From assembly GCA_902765215.1 (NCBI GenBank), contig CACWZA010000005.1:80350-144349 (forward strand): 64,000 nt of DNA, in the 5' to 3' direction. Made by a program: the position numbers and the translations under genes. Every line of letters begins with the position of its first letter. Position 1 is the stretch's first letter. Positions 47,125 through 58,800 of this stretch are shown piece by piece. The notes under the pieces are model-generated. The model was not told the DNA's origin and did not search any database. It was given only the letters and a program-made list of their open reading frames with translations. This DNA comes from an uncultured bacterium. Its GTDB lineage: Bacteria > Cyanobacteriota > Vampirovibrionia > Gastranaerophilales > Gastranaerophilaceae.

Positions 47125-49341
47125 TTATCTCGGGTTTTGTTGTGTTCTGTTTTTGCGAACCTGTTTATTATTTTTGCGGGCAAATTGTTTTGGTGAAGAA
47201 TTGAACGAGGTCTGAACGCGTTTAACGCTGTAAACATCAGGCATTGCCTGTAAACAGTTCATAACGGTTTTGAGTGTGTCGATGTTGTCGACTTCAATAC
47301 CGAGTTCAATAATGCCTAACTTGTTGAATTTTGATTTTACATTAGCGAAAACAATATTTGTGTTGTTGTCTGATACCGCAGCGATAATATCTTTCAAAAG
47401 CCCCTGCTTTTCTGCTGTTTCAATTCTGATGTTGGTTGTGTATCGTTTGTCTGTATTGATACCTGACCACTTGATGTCTAAAAGTCTTTCAGGTTCTATA
47501 TCGTCAAGGGTTTTGCAGTCAAGTCTGTGGATAGAAACCCCTTTAGAACGGGTAACAACCCCGACGATAGGTTCACCCGGGATTGGGGAACAACAGCGGG
47601 CGAACGAGTAAAGCATACCTTCAAGCCCTTCGATATCTTTCTTTTTAGAGTTTCTGTGTGCATGCCCGAGTTTTGGCTCGTCTGTTTTTTCAGGTTTTTT
47701 GAGTTTGTTTACGATTTTGTTAATGGTTGTTTCGCCGTAACCGAGTGCTGCAAAAAGGTCGTCAGCGGAAACATAGTTCATAATTTTGGCAACTTTTTCC
47801 AGTTCGCCGTTCTTGATATATTCGTCGAATACGGCTTTTGTGAGTTCGTGTTCAAGTGTTGCCTTGCCGAGTTCGATATGGTCTTCGCGTTTGTTCTTTT
47901 TGAACCATTGTCTGATTTTTGAAGATGCCTGTTTTGTGACGACAAAATTGAGCCAGCCGAGTTTTGGAGCAGGCACTTTTGAGGTCAGGACTTCGACGAT
48001 ATCGCCGTTTTTGAGTTTAGAATCGAGTTGGGCGATACGGCCGTTTATGAGTGCGCCGACTGTTTTGTGACCGACATCAGAGTGGATGCGGTAAGCGAAG
48101 TCCAGCGGTGTTGCATCTTTTGGTAAGTCGATAACATCGCCGTTCGGTGTGAAGGCGAAAACCTGATCTGAGAATAAGTCCAGTTTTACGGTGTTGACAA
48201 AATCTTCTGCGTTAGAGGTTTCGTCGTTGTATTCAACGAGTTTTCGCATCCATGAGAATTGTAAATCTGTGTTAGAGTCGGCCTTTTGAGAGCCTTTTTC
48301 TTTGTATCTCCAGTGGGCAGCAACCCCGTATTCAGCAATTTCGTGCATCTTCCATGTTCTGATTTGGACTTCAAGCGGTTTTTTGTTCGGGCCGATTACG
48401 GAAGTGTGGAGTGACTGGTACATGTTTCCCTTTGGCATAGCGATATAGTCTTTAAATCTGCCGGGGATAGGTTTGAATTTAGAGTGTATAAGCCCTAATA
48501 CTTCGTAACACTCTTTTTCCGTATCAACGATTACACGAACTGCGGTGATGTCGTAAAGGTCGTGGAACGCTACATTTTGTCGTTTCATCTTGTTGTAGAT
48601 ACTGTAATAATGTTTTGCACGGCCTGTTATTTCCGCTTTAATACCACTTGTTTTGACATCTTTTTTAATTTGCTCCATTAAGAGTTTGACTGTTTGTTCC
48701 CGTTCTGTTTTCTTTTGGGAAACGAGTTTTGCGATTTCGTAGTATTTGTCGGGGTAGAGGTATTTTAAGGAAAGGTCTTCGAGTTCTGCCTTAATCTTAC
48801 CGACCCCTAATCTGTTTGCAAGCGGAGCAAAGATATCGAGTGTTTCCTGTGCTATGCGTTGTTGTTTTGCAGGAGCCATAAAGTTGAGGGTTCTCATGTT
48901 GTGCAGACGGTCAGCGAGTTTAAGGAAGATAACGCGGACATCGTTTGCCATAGCGATAAAGAGTCGGCGGAAGTTTTCTGCCTGTCGTTCTTCTTTTGAT
49001 TTGAACTTGAGTTTTCCGAGTTTTGTAACCCCCTGAACGAGGTTGAGAACATCCTCGCCGAACTTTTCTTTGAGTTCTTCCGGTTGAGTGTCGGTATCTT
49101 CTAATATATCGTGAAGAAACCCTGCCATGAGGGTGTGTTTATCTGCACGCAACTGGATAAGAATTTTAACAACTTCGACAGGGTGAATGATGTAGGGTTC
49201 TTCTGAAACACGATATTGACCTTCATGCAGTTTTTTTGCAAACTGAAATGCTCCCTCGATTTCCGCTATATCTTCTTCTGAACGGTGTTGTTCTTCTAAT
49301 GCAGTTCTTATATCGTCAAATAATTTTTCCTGATCAACCAT
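47125..49341 (-). CDS. rel: Bifunctional (p)ppGpp synthetase/hydrolase Rel
   Basis: Stringent-response enzyme, 738 aa. HD hydrolase domain intact (HPVEVVKIL, FLHDILEDTDTQPEE). Synthetase domain with YDITAVRVIV and the RFKDYI AMPKGNMYQSLHTSV block; the RxKD form indicates a bifunctional enzyme, unlike the ExDD of E. coli RelA. TGS domain (VFAFTPNGDVIDLPKDATPLDFAY), zinc-finger-like CCSPIPGEPIVG, and C-terminal ACT domain. C-terminal tail is basic. The ATG has no ribosome binding site and a complete promoter ends six bases upstream. Confidence 0.95.
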   Translation of the reverse strand: MVDQEKLFDDIRTALEEQHRSEEDIAEIEGAFQFAKKLHEGQYRVSEEPYIIHPVEVVKILIQLRADKHTLMAGFLHDILEDTDTQPEELKEKFGEDVLNLVQGVTKLGKLKFKSKEERQAENFRRLFIAMANDVRVIFLKLADRLHNMRTLNFMAPAKQQRIAQETLDIFAPLANRLGVGKIKAELEDLSLKYLYPDKYYEIAKLVSQKKTEREQTVKLLMEQIKKDVKTSGIKAEITGRAKHYYSIYNKMKRQNVAFHDLYDITAVRVIVDTEKECYEVLGLIHSKFKPIPGRFKDYIAMPKGNMYQSLHTSVIGPNKKPLEVQIRTWKMHEIAEYGVAAHWRYKEKGSQKADSNTDLQFSWMRKLVEYNDETSNAEDFVNTVKLDLFSDQVFAFTPNGDVIDLPKDATPLDFAYRIHSDVGHKTVGALINGRIAQLDSKLKNGDIVEVLTSKVPAPKLGWLNFVVTKQASSKIRQWFKKNKREDHIELGKATLEHELTKAVFDEYIKNGELEKVAKIMNYVSADDLFAALGYGETTINKIVNKLKKPEKTDEPKLGHAHRNSKKKDIEGLEGMLYSFARCCSPIPGEPIVGVVTRSKGVSIHRLDCKTLDDIEPERLLDIKWSGINTDKRYTTNIRIETAEKQGLLKDIIAAVSDNNTNIVFANVKSKFNKLGIIELGIEVDNIDTLKTVMNCLQAMPDVYSVKRVQTSFNSSPKQFARKNNKQVRKNRTQQNPR

Positions 49342-49376
49342 AACTCTATAATAGCCGTTTTTGACTAATTTTTCAA
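49342..49376 (-). promoter_or_regulatory. rel promoter, predicted leaderless transcript
   Basis: Minus strand: TTGAAA (49371-49376), exactly 17-base spacer, TATTAT (49348-49353), agagtt, ATG at 49341. The clearest of the leaderless set, with both hexamers good. Confidence 0.7.
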
Positions 49377-49383
49377 GTGTTAA

Positions 49384-49738
49384 ATTGCCACCCGCCCCAG
49401 CCCTCCCTTCGTTAGGGAGGGGGTAATGATATTTCCCCCCTTCCGCAGGGGGGATAAAGGGGGGTGGTGACTTTTGTGAGGTATTACCATCCCCTGAGGC
49501 ACTGATATTTTGAATAAATTGCCACCCACCCCAACCATCCCTTCGTTAGGGAGGGAGTAATGATATTTCCCCCCTTCCGCAGGGGGGACAAAGGGGGGTG
49601 GTGACTTTTGTGAGGGATTACCATTCCCTGCGGCACTGATATTTTGAATAATTGCCACCCACCCCAGCCCTCCCTTCGTTAGGGAGGGAGTAATGATATT
49701 TTCCCCCTCTCTAGGGGATAGGGTAGGGGTGAGGGGCA
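49384..49738 (-). repeat. GC-rich intergenic repeat array, period about 133 bp
   Basis: Three units start with attgccaccc at 49384, 49518 and 49651 (the third is partial). Each holds two palindromes, ccctccc-ttcgtta-gggaggg and cccccc-ttccgca-gggggg, and ends with ggcactgatattttgaata. The third unit runs into ccctctctaggggatagggtaggggtgagggg. No gene in the stretch; the frames across it (reading like PLTPTLSPREGE) are those of a widespread intergenic repeat, not a protein. Confidence 0.85.
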
Positions 49739-49741
49739 ACA

Positions 49742-49778
49742 AAAAAAACACCCTTCCGCAAAGGAAGGGTGTTTTTAT
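49742..49778 (-). terminator. Terminator of the RTX-type gene
   Basis: Stem aaacacccttcc-gcaaa-ggaagggtgttt; on the minus strand it follows the RTX stop by about 25 bases and ends in a T-run. Confidence 0.8.
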
Positions 49779-49801
49779 ATTTAACCGAGTTGGTCAACCC
49801 A

Positions 49802-52800
49802 CTACGGAGTAGGTGCTTGCCAGTAATCTTGTGCCTTTGTATTGATAAATGAAACATAATCTTTTGCAAGATCTTCCCCCCCAGGACTTTTTAGCATATC
49901 ATCATAAGTAGTATAGCCCTTATCTGCTATCCAGCCTGCTGCCTGTTCTGCTATTGTTTCAAGTTGCGCAGAGGTTATAGAATAACCGTCACTCGTTGAT
50001 ATGTTTTCAACCTGATTATCCTTAATAAATATACCAACATGGTCATTGCCTTGGGCTGCATTATCCATATCACTGCCTTTTCCGATATTGACATCAAAGG
50101 TATCTTTGGTTATATCAAAATCTGCATCAACCTTAAAGAACAGATGAGTATTAAGTTCACCGCTAATCTTATAGTATCCGTCATCACTGCTTCCTGTGTT
50201 TTTAAGTGTGAAACTGTCATCCCCGCCTGCATCCGTAATAGATGTGGTTTGGTCAATGTATGCCTGGTAAATATCTCTACTATTGCCGGAAGAAGATATG
50301 ATATTTGTTTCCCCTGATGCGTGAACGGTATGTCTGAGGTCACCTGACAGATAAACTTTATTTTTAACACCTTCAGTTGTATCTTTTGCATCTCTGTCAG
50401 TATAAGTAGCAATTTCAATATAAGCATCAGAATATATTGTGTCGCTTCCGCCATTACAATTTAACCCGCTTGCATTACCTGATGCCCAGATATAGTCGTT
50501 GTTATTAGTCCCGTCATGAGCGCCGCCGGTATTAAATGCATAGAAGTTGTTTGCAGTAAGCATATTAGACAAGTTGTTTAAGAGGGTTCCGCTCGGTCCA
50601 TAGAAACCAATATTCTTGTTCCCGAAGGCTGCTCCGTTTGTAAATCTTAAAGAAACAGTTTTGTCTTCGTTTTCAAGAATAACATCAGCCCCGTCGCCTG
50701 TGAGTGTATAAGCACCTAAACCCCAACCGTTCATAACGATTTTATCGTTTTCACTTGTTGATGTTATCGTTGCTGATGTGCCGTTATTAACTACATAGGT
50801 GTTATAGCCGTCTCCGCCTGCAACAGTAATATCGTTTGCCCCGATAGTTATATAATCGTTCAATGTACTACCTGTGAAGTTTTCTGTTACGGTTTCTTTG
50901 TGAATATTACCGTTTTCACTGATAATATTTCTTGCAATCTCATCTCCCTGATAGTAGATTCTGTTTGCGCTGTTGCCACCGCCGAAAAATTCGTTCAAAG
51001 TAACAGAATCAGCATAATCACCTTTGCCTTCATCATAATTATATTTAATAATAAGGTCATTACCCGATTTAACAAAGTTTGTATCTTCAAGATCACTATC
51101 GTTCATGTGCAGATAAGAACTTGAGGTTTTTTCTGAATGATCGATTATAGTATCGTGTCCGTCACCTGTGTTAAAGTAATAATTGTGATAACTTTGGTTA
51201 TTTTCAGTGATATTTATAATATCATTTCCTTCACCTGCCGTTATTTTTGTTGAGCCCCAACTTGTACCAAGGAAGATATCATCTCCATCTGTACCGTACA
51301 TCATATCGCCGTCATTTCGGTAAACAGAAAAGAAGATTGTCTTGGTATCTTTATTTTGGTCAACGACAGTAACATTATCATCATCATAGTTGTCATGTGA
51401 GATAATTTTTACTTTATCCCCTGAACCATAAGAAAGTTCTAAATTGTTGTATGTGTCACGGGCATAAGTGATGTCATTGAAATCTATATCTTCAAACTTG
51501 ATTGTTTCTCCGCCGTGAGCAGTATTAACTTCATCTGTTCCGTCACCTGTAAAGAAGTGGTAAGTGTTATTACCTTCAATACCGTGCAGAGTATCGTTTC
51601 CTGTTCCGCCATAGAGGTTATCGTCACCGTATCCGCCTTCAATATAGTCTTCACCTGCTCCGCCATGGATTTCATCGTCTCCTCCGCAACCAAACAGGTT
51701 ATCGTTTCCGCTGCCGCCGTAGATTTTGTCATTTGCACCTTGTTCTATATTTCTCCAGCCAAGCGTATCGCCATATACATACGCACCGTCAGCAGAACCC
51801 GTAAGAGTGATTTTGTCTTTGCCGTCACCACCCTCTATAGTTTGTGCCGATATTGCTGTGATTTCATCATCTCCGCCGTTTGCATATATTGTATCATGAC
51901 CGACAGAAGATCCCGTAATAACATCTCTTCTCCATGTGCCTTGAATTAATTGAGAAGTTTCTTCCTCTGATTTATCAATTGTATTCCATAACGGTTCAAT
52001 TTCGTTATAATCACGGGTATAAGCATCAAACTTGAAGGTATTGACTGAGTTATATTCATTGAAGAATTCAAGTATTTTAATCTCAACTACATTAGTATTT
52101 ACATCACCTGATTCTGTATCAACCATGACTCTCATAGTTAAGTCACCGTTATCTTCTTTGTTCCAGTTTACATATCCGCTTGAATAACACCATGAAAGGT
52201 CAACCGTGACAGGATTAACACTGTTTGTGCCGTAAATAACATAATTAGTGCCATGATCAACCTTGTATAGTTCATCTGTCTTGATTGTTGTTGTCTCAGC
52301 TGTTACCCGGAAGTTTTGTGCGTAAGCATAAGCATCAGGAACAATTACTCCCTCATCATCATATACATTTACTGCTTTTTCTGCATTGTTTGGATATACC
52401 CATATAGGGCCATAAGATGTACCGTCTTTTTCATAGATTGTTACAGTGGCGATTATTCCGCCGTTTCCATTATAGGCATTTTTAATAGTAAGTGTTTCAT
52501 TGTTAGAACGTATAATATACATATCTGTGCCGTGTTTTTCTATAATAGTGTCTTCTGCTGTTGCATCTTCCATATAAAGTTCAACATGAGTTCCGCCGAT
52601 ATTTTGTAATGTCAGGTTACCGTCACCCTTGTTATAGTGGACAGTTTTTGTGTATGACATACTTTCTAAATCAATGATATCGTCTCCACCCTTAGGACTG
52701 ATAACATCAATCCCTTCTTTCGGGTAGATTGTATCGTCATTATCAGAACCGATGATAATATCGTCGCCTGCCGTACCGTTGATTTCCCCTTCACCTTCTA

Positions 52801-55800
52801 TAATTGATGCTTCGGTGTAACAATCTTCAAACTTGGTACCGTTAATTTTATATGCATATTGATCAAGAATGAATTGATTAAACGCTGTTCCGTCCTCGTT
52901 ATATACATTTTCGACTGTGAGGACATCGCCTGTTTCTACTCCGTCTTCTATCAGGACAATATCCATGCTTGATTTTTTTTCGTCATTAGGTTTGACATAG
53001 AAATCAACACTAGGATCAACGGTTATTGGTAAACCGACCATTCCTTCATGAATACCTGTTATTGTATCGTGTCCGTCACCCTTATTGAAGTGTACATACA
53101 TTTGTGCAGAGAAGTCTTTATTGATATTAAGGGTATCCGTACCTGCTCCCATATAGATATCAGGGTTGAAGTTTGTACCATTAATGTTGATGGTATCATC
53201 CCCACCGCCTGAGCGTATTTCGGTTCCGCCCATAAGGTCAATTATATCGTCGCCATCACCTGTTGTAACATAAGTACTTCCACCTTCACTCGTAACGGTT
53301 ATTCGGTTATCCCCGTTACCTGCGTTAATCTTAGCGCCGTAACCCGCATTTGTAATAATGTCGTCACCGTCTCCTGTTGTTACTCTATTATAGACTGTTC
53401 CGCCAAGGTCGATGAGGGTATGTCCGCCGAGAACATTGATTGTGTTACTACCGGAACCGCCTTCAATATTTACTGTGTTGAATTTATCTTCAACGGTTTG
53501 GGTGTTGTAGATGTTGACCGTGTTGGTGTCACCGCCTATTATTGTAACAGTGTTTTCAGCCCCGCCTTCTGTTGTAACGGTTTCCTGTTCTTCATCGTAA
53601 GCACCGATATTTACTGTTGAATATCCTGTTGTGAGTTTCGATGAACCTACCGTAACAGTATCTTTACCCGAACCTGTGTTGACGGTTTCGTAACTGCCGT
53701 TGATAGAGATTGTGTTGTCACCGCCTCCTGCATTAATAGTAACATTACCATTGTTATATCCGACAGTGATTTCATCATCCCCGTCGAGGGTTGTTATTTT
53801 CATGCTGGCAAGCGATAATCTTGTCTCATCTTCTGTATCTTCAGTCGGGTTAATTATGGTGATTTTATTGTCACCTGTTCCTGCGTTTATGGTTGTACTT
53901 GCCATGTTACCTGTGATTGTGATTATATCGTCACCTGATCCTGTTGTGATATCAGAACCGTTAGATGAATAAGACAAATCACCATTAACAGTGATTTCTG
54001 ACCCCATATTTGTTTCTTCATTGGTTGAATCACCCGCAGTTATACTTACCGCCCCACGGCCGACGCTGATTATGTTGTGACCGTCGCCTGCTTTTATTAT
54101 GTTTTTATTGGATAAAGAGCGGTTGTGGTTTCCGATGGTGATTGTATCGTCACCGTCACCTGTTATAACTGTGTTATTGTAGGTGTTGCTCTCATCAACA
54201 TCCATGTCCTGATTACCGATAACAATTACATTGTCCCCTTCGCCAGCGTTTATTGTATTGTTATAAGAAAAATCTTTTTCCCCGAGTTTTATAATATCGT
54301 TTCCGCCTTCTGTCGTAACCTCGTTGTCGTAAGAACTTTTTCCTATGGTGATATTTTGAACTTCATCACCTGTTGTGATTACAGAGTTAGAATCTGTTTG
54401 GCCTGCGATTTTAACTGTGTTTGAACCGCCCCCTGCATTGATTACCATGTCTGTAACAGAGCCGAGTTCGTTTCCTTCTTCGTCAAAGGTTCCGACAATG
54501 ATTTCGTCATTACCTGAGCCGGTTGTTATGGTGTTTGTCTGGGCTGACCAGGAACTATCCAGACCTAAACCGTAGTGAATGATATTGTTCCCGTTTCCTG
54601 CATTGATATTATCATCGCCGCCCGATCCTGAGATATAAAATTCATCATCACCCGCGCCTGTTGTAATAGTGTTTGAACCGTAGTTTCGTTCGATGGTGAG
54701 AGTGTTTTTACCTTCCCCGAGGGCTATTGTGTTATTCTGAACATATTTTTCTCCTGCTTTACCCAGTGAAACTGTATCGTCACCGTCACCTGTTGTAATC
54801 TCTGAACTTGTAAATTGATATTCTGATGATATCGTGTTAGTTCCGCCGCCTGCATTAATATTTGCATTACTGCCGTCAGTTGAGATGGTTATGGTATCGT
54901 TACCGTCACCTGTTGTAACATTAGATTTGTATACACCTGTTGTAATGTTATTTGTTCCGCCTCCTGCATTGATGGTGTTGTTATCTCCCGTAAGTGAGAT
55001 AACATCATCACCGTCACCTGTTGTGACACTGCTGTAATGAGCGCCATCACCAGTGATTTCGGTGTGTCCGTTCATAACTTCAATAACATTTGAACTTGCA
55101 TTATCTCCAATATTGATGGTATTGACTTTCCCTTCTTCAATCTTTGTATTATAGATATATACCTTGTTAGATGAATGATCCCCTAAGTTTACGGTGTTAT
55201 TAGTACCGCCTTCAACCGTTACTTCTTCTTCATCTTCATCGTAAGTACCGATATATATTTCGTTATAGCCGCCATGTTCTCCCGCAGTGATAGTATCATC
55301 ACCGGTACCTGTATATATTTTGTTCCCATCGCCTTTTGCGGTGATTTCGTTGTTACCGTTACCTGCGTTGATTACATTAAAACTTCCTGATGCGTTAATT
55401 GTGTCTTTATCATCACCTGTTGTGATTTCGTTAGATTCTGTAACAGTTATTTCGTTTTCACCTTCACCTGCATCAATTGTATTATTTGTCCCAATGATGG
55501 TGATTTTATCGGCACCGCCTCCTGTTGTAACGGTGTTGGCGCTGTTTGTTTTTCCAACTTGACCGAGAGTTATTGTTTGTACAGCATCCCCCTCAGTTGT
55601 AATTGTGTTGTTACTTCCCTTACCGAGAGTGATTGTGTTTGCACCTGCACCTGCATTAATTATGTTGCTGGTAGAGTTGTCACTTGAATTTTTGGCAATT
55701 TCTATAGTGTCGTCGCCTGAGCCGGTTGTGATTTCACTGTTTATTGTATAAGCAATTTTTATTGTGTTGTCACCGTTTCCTGCATTAATGTGGTTTCCTC

Positions 55801-58800
55801 CGACAGAGCCGATTCCTTCGCCTTGTTCACTAAATCCGCCGATTGTAATTTCATCATCCCCGGCACCTGTCGTAATCGTAACACCGTCTTCACTGTTCCA
55901 GCCTTCCATATCAGTTCCGTATTTGATTGTGTTCTTGCCTTCGCCTGCTTTGATTTCATTATTACGACCGTGTCCGTTAAAGGTTATTGTGTCATCCCCT
56001 GCACCTGTTGTTACTGTAGTGCGATAAGCATCTTTCAGGGTAACAGTGTTTGTACCGTCCCCGAGGTCGATTTCATTTTTATCACTGCCGGAATAACTGC
56101 CTAACTGACCTTCACTTGTAAAGGTATCGTCACCTCCGAGCGCTTTTATGTCTGATGATTGTAACCCGTTACTGTCTATGCTGACTTCGTTATCACCGGC
56201 GCCTAAGTCAAGGGTAAGGGTGCTTCCGCCGTTATTTTTGATTATAACCTCGTCATCCCCTGAACCTGCAGTTATTTCTGATTCATCATTAGCCCCGCCC
56301 AGAGTGATTTGTGAGCCGATATTGTAGTTTTCGTCTTGCGTATCGGTTACGGTAGAATCGCCGACAGTGATTAGCTTTTTGCCGTTACCTGTTGAGATAG
56401 TGTTTCTGCCGTCACCTGCATCGATTGTTTCCAGTCCGCTTGAATTTGATGTAATCGTATCATCACCGTCAAGGGTTGTTAAGGTTAATTCAAGACCGGA
56501 GCTGTTATTATTGATTGTAATTTCGTTATCACCTGCCCCTGCATCTATTGTACTGACACCAAGGGCATGTGTAAGTTCAATTTTGTCGTCACCCGAGCCT
56601 GATGTGATATTAAATCTGTAAGAGTTTCCTCCGCTAGCAAAATAGATTTTATTGTTCCCTTCACCTGCTCTAATGGTGGTATCATCACCTTGGGAGAAGG
56701 TGATAGTATCATCACCGGCACCTGAGTCAATAGTGACATTATTTGAAGCGGTCTGGAATGTGATTTTATCATTACCGCTTCCCGCTATGATTTCAGAATC
56801 GTCATTACCTCCGGAAAGAGTGATTTCAGAGCCGATATTATAGTTTTCATCTTCAGGGTCTGTTACTGTTGATGTAGAATCACCGACTGTGATTTCCTTT
56901 TGACCGTTACCTGTTGTGATAATATTGTGACCGTCGCCTGCGTCGATTGTATCATGCCCGAATCCTGTCGTAATATTATCATCACCGCTGCCTGTTGTTA
57001 TGGTATCGTTACCGTCACCTGAGTTGATTTCATAACCGCCGTCACCCGCAATAATTGTGTCGTTACCGTAATCTGTGGTGATTTTGCTTAATTCTTCGGT
57101 TGAGGTGTTATCCCCTGCAGTAATATTGTTATTACCTCTGTCTGCGTCGATGTCGTGTAGACCGTTCCCGACTTTGATTACATCATCACTTTCACCTGTT
57201 GTGATTTTCTGGTTACCGTCACCTGTTTCTATGTTTCTGTAACCCTGCCCGTCACCTGTCGTAATAGTGTTGTTCCCATCCCCTGTTTTGATGTATTCGG
57301 TGTTTGCTAAGGTAGCAGGTGAGATAATACCTGTTGTAATTGTGTGGTCACCGTCACCTGTTTCTATATTATTTGCACCGCCACCTGCATTGATACTATA
57401 ATTACCGTTGCCGACTTTGATAGTGTCGTGACCTGCACCTGTTATAATTCGACCTGCTGTTTCGGTTGAGGTGTTATCCCCTGCAGTAATTTCATTAACT
57501 CCTGCCCCTGCATTGATGTTGTGCAGACCGTTTCCGACAGTAATCTTGTCAGACAGATTGCTTGTTGTAATAGTTTTATTACCGTTACCGCCTGTTATTT
57601 CGTATCGTTGACTGTGTTTGTCGGTTACTGTGTCGTTTCCGTCACCTAAACTGATATAAAGCGGTGATTTGCTTGTAGCTGTAAGGTCAGGCTCGTCGTC
57701 ATTGTCACTGCCTATAATATATTGGGTTGATGATTTGATATCAAAATTTGTTCCGCTTCCTGTTGCAACAATATCTTTATATTCTGTTTCAGCATCATCT
57801 ATTGCTTTTTCAATATTTATAGGGTTGCCTGTTTTTCCGAACTGAACATATTTAACTGTGCATTTTGGGTTAATGCCTTTTGGGTTAGTTTCACTAATTG
57901 CACTTTTCTTATAGAAGTCTTTTACTGTTATGGTTGATGTTCTGTCCATACCATAGTAAATAATCAAATCTTTTTCGTTAGATGCCATGTCAAATGCTAA
58001 AAGCGGTTGTGTGTTATCATCACCCATAAATCTTAATGTATCGGCACCATTTCCCGAATAAATCGTATCTTTTCCGTCGCCAGAATTGAATACAAAGACA
58101 TTGTCCCCTTTTTCTCCGTATAAAAGGTCATTACCTTTTCCGCCTTCTATTATGTCACCGCCGTCACCACCTTTTATGGTATCAGCAAATTGTGAACCAA
58201 CAATTTTGTCGTTCCCTTTTCCGCCGTTAAGCACCATATTAACATGTTTATTCTTTTTAGTGAGTTCGCCTGATTTTGATGCGTCAATAAAGTCGTTCAG
58301 CAGAGTTCCTGTGAAGTTTGATTGGTTTACTATTGTTTTGATATAATCATTTTTAAAATTAAATGTTGCATCGGTTTTGTCAACAATAACAACGGATTTT
58401 GCAACATCTTTGCTTGCAAAGTTCTTTAAGGTTATTGAACCTGCTTCTTCATTGTTTTCGCCTTCATACCAGATTTTTACATCTTTGTTTTTGTTCGCAT
58501 AATCAATATGGAGTTCACCGAGTGACAAATCTTCAAAACGAATATTTAACATCTCGTTTTTGGTAAGGTTTACCGTATCAGCCCCGTCACCTTTATAATA
58601 GACAAGTGTATTTTCACCAGCCCCGCCGGTTATGGTATCGTTACCATTTCCGCCTCGGATTCCGTCGTTATTCGCACCGCCTTTAATCGTATCTGCATAT
58701 TTTGAACCGATAGCACCGTTTTCAAAAGATGCACCGCCAAGGTTTATTGTTACCCCTTTGGTTGTTTCTTCGGTTTTGCCTTTTTTAACTGTTGTTACAA

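Noticed and set aside
49384..49702. CRISPR array
   Set aside because: The repeat period is about 133 bp with GC-rich palindromic units and no unique spacers; no cas genes.
49380..49751. Open frame of 123 codons on the minus strand (reading PLTPTLSPREGE, TPSLTKGG)
   Set aside because: It is the translation of the 133-bp GC-rich palindromic array, lacks a ribosome binding site, and such peptides are well-known artefacts of intergenic repeats.
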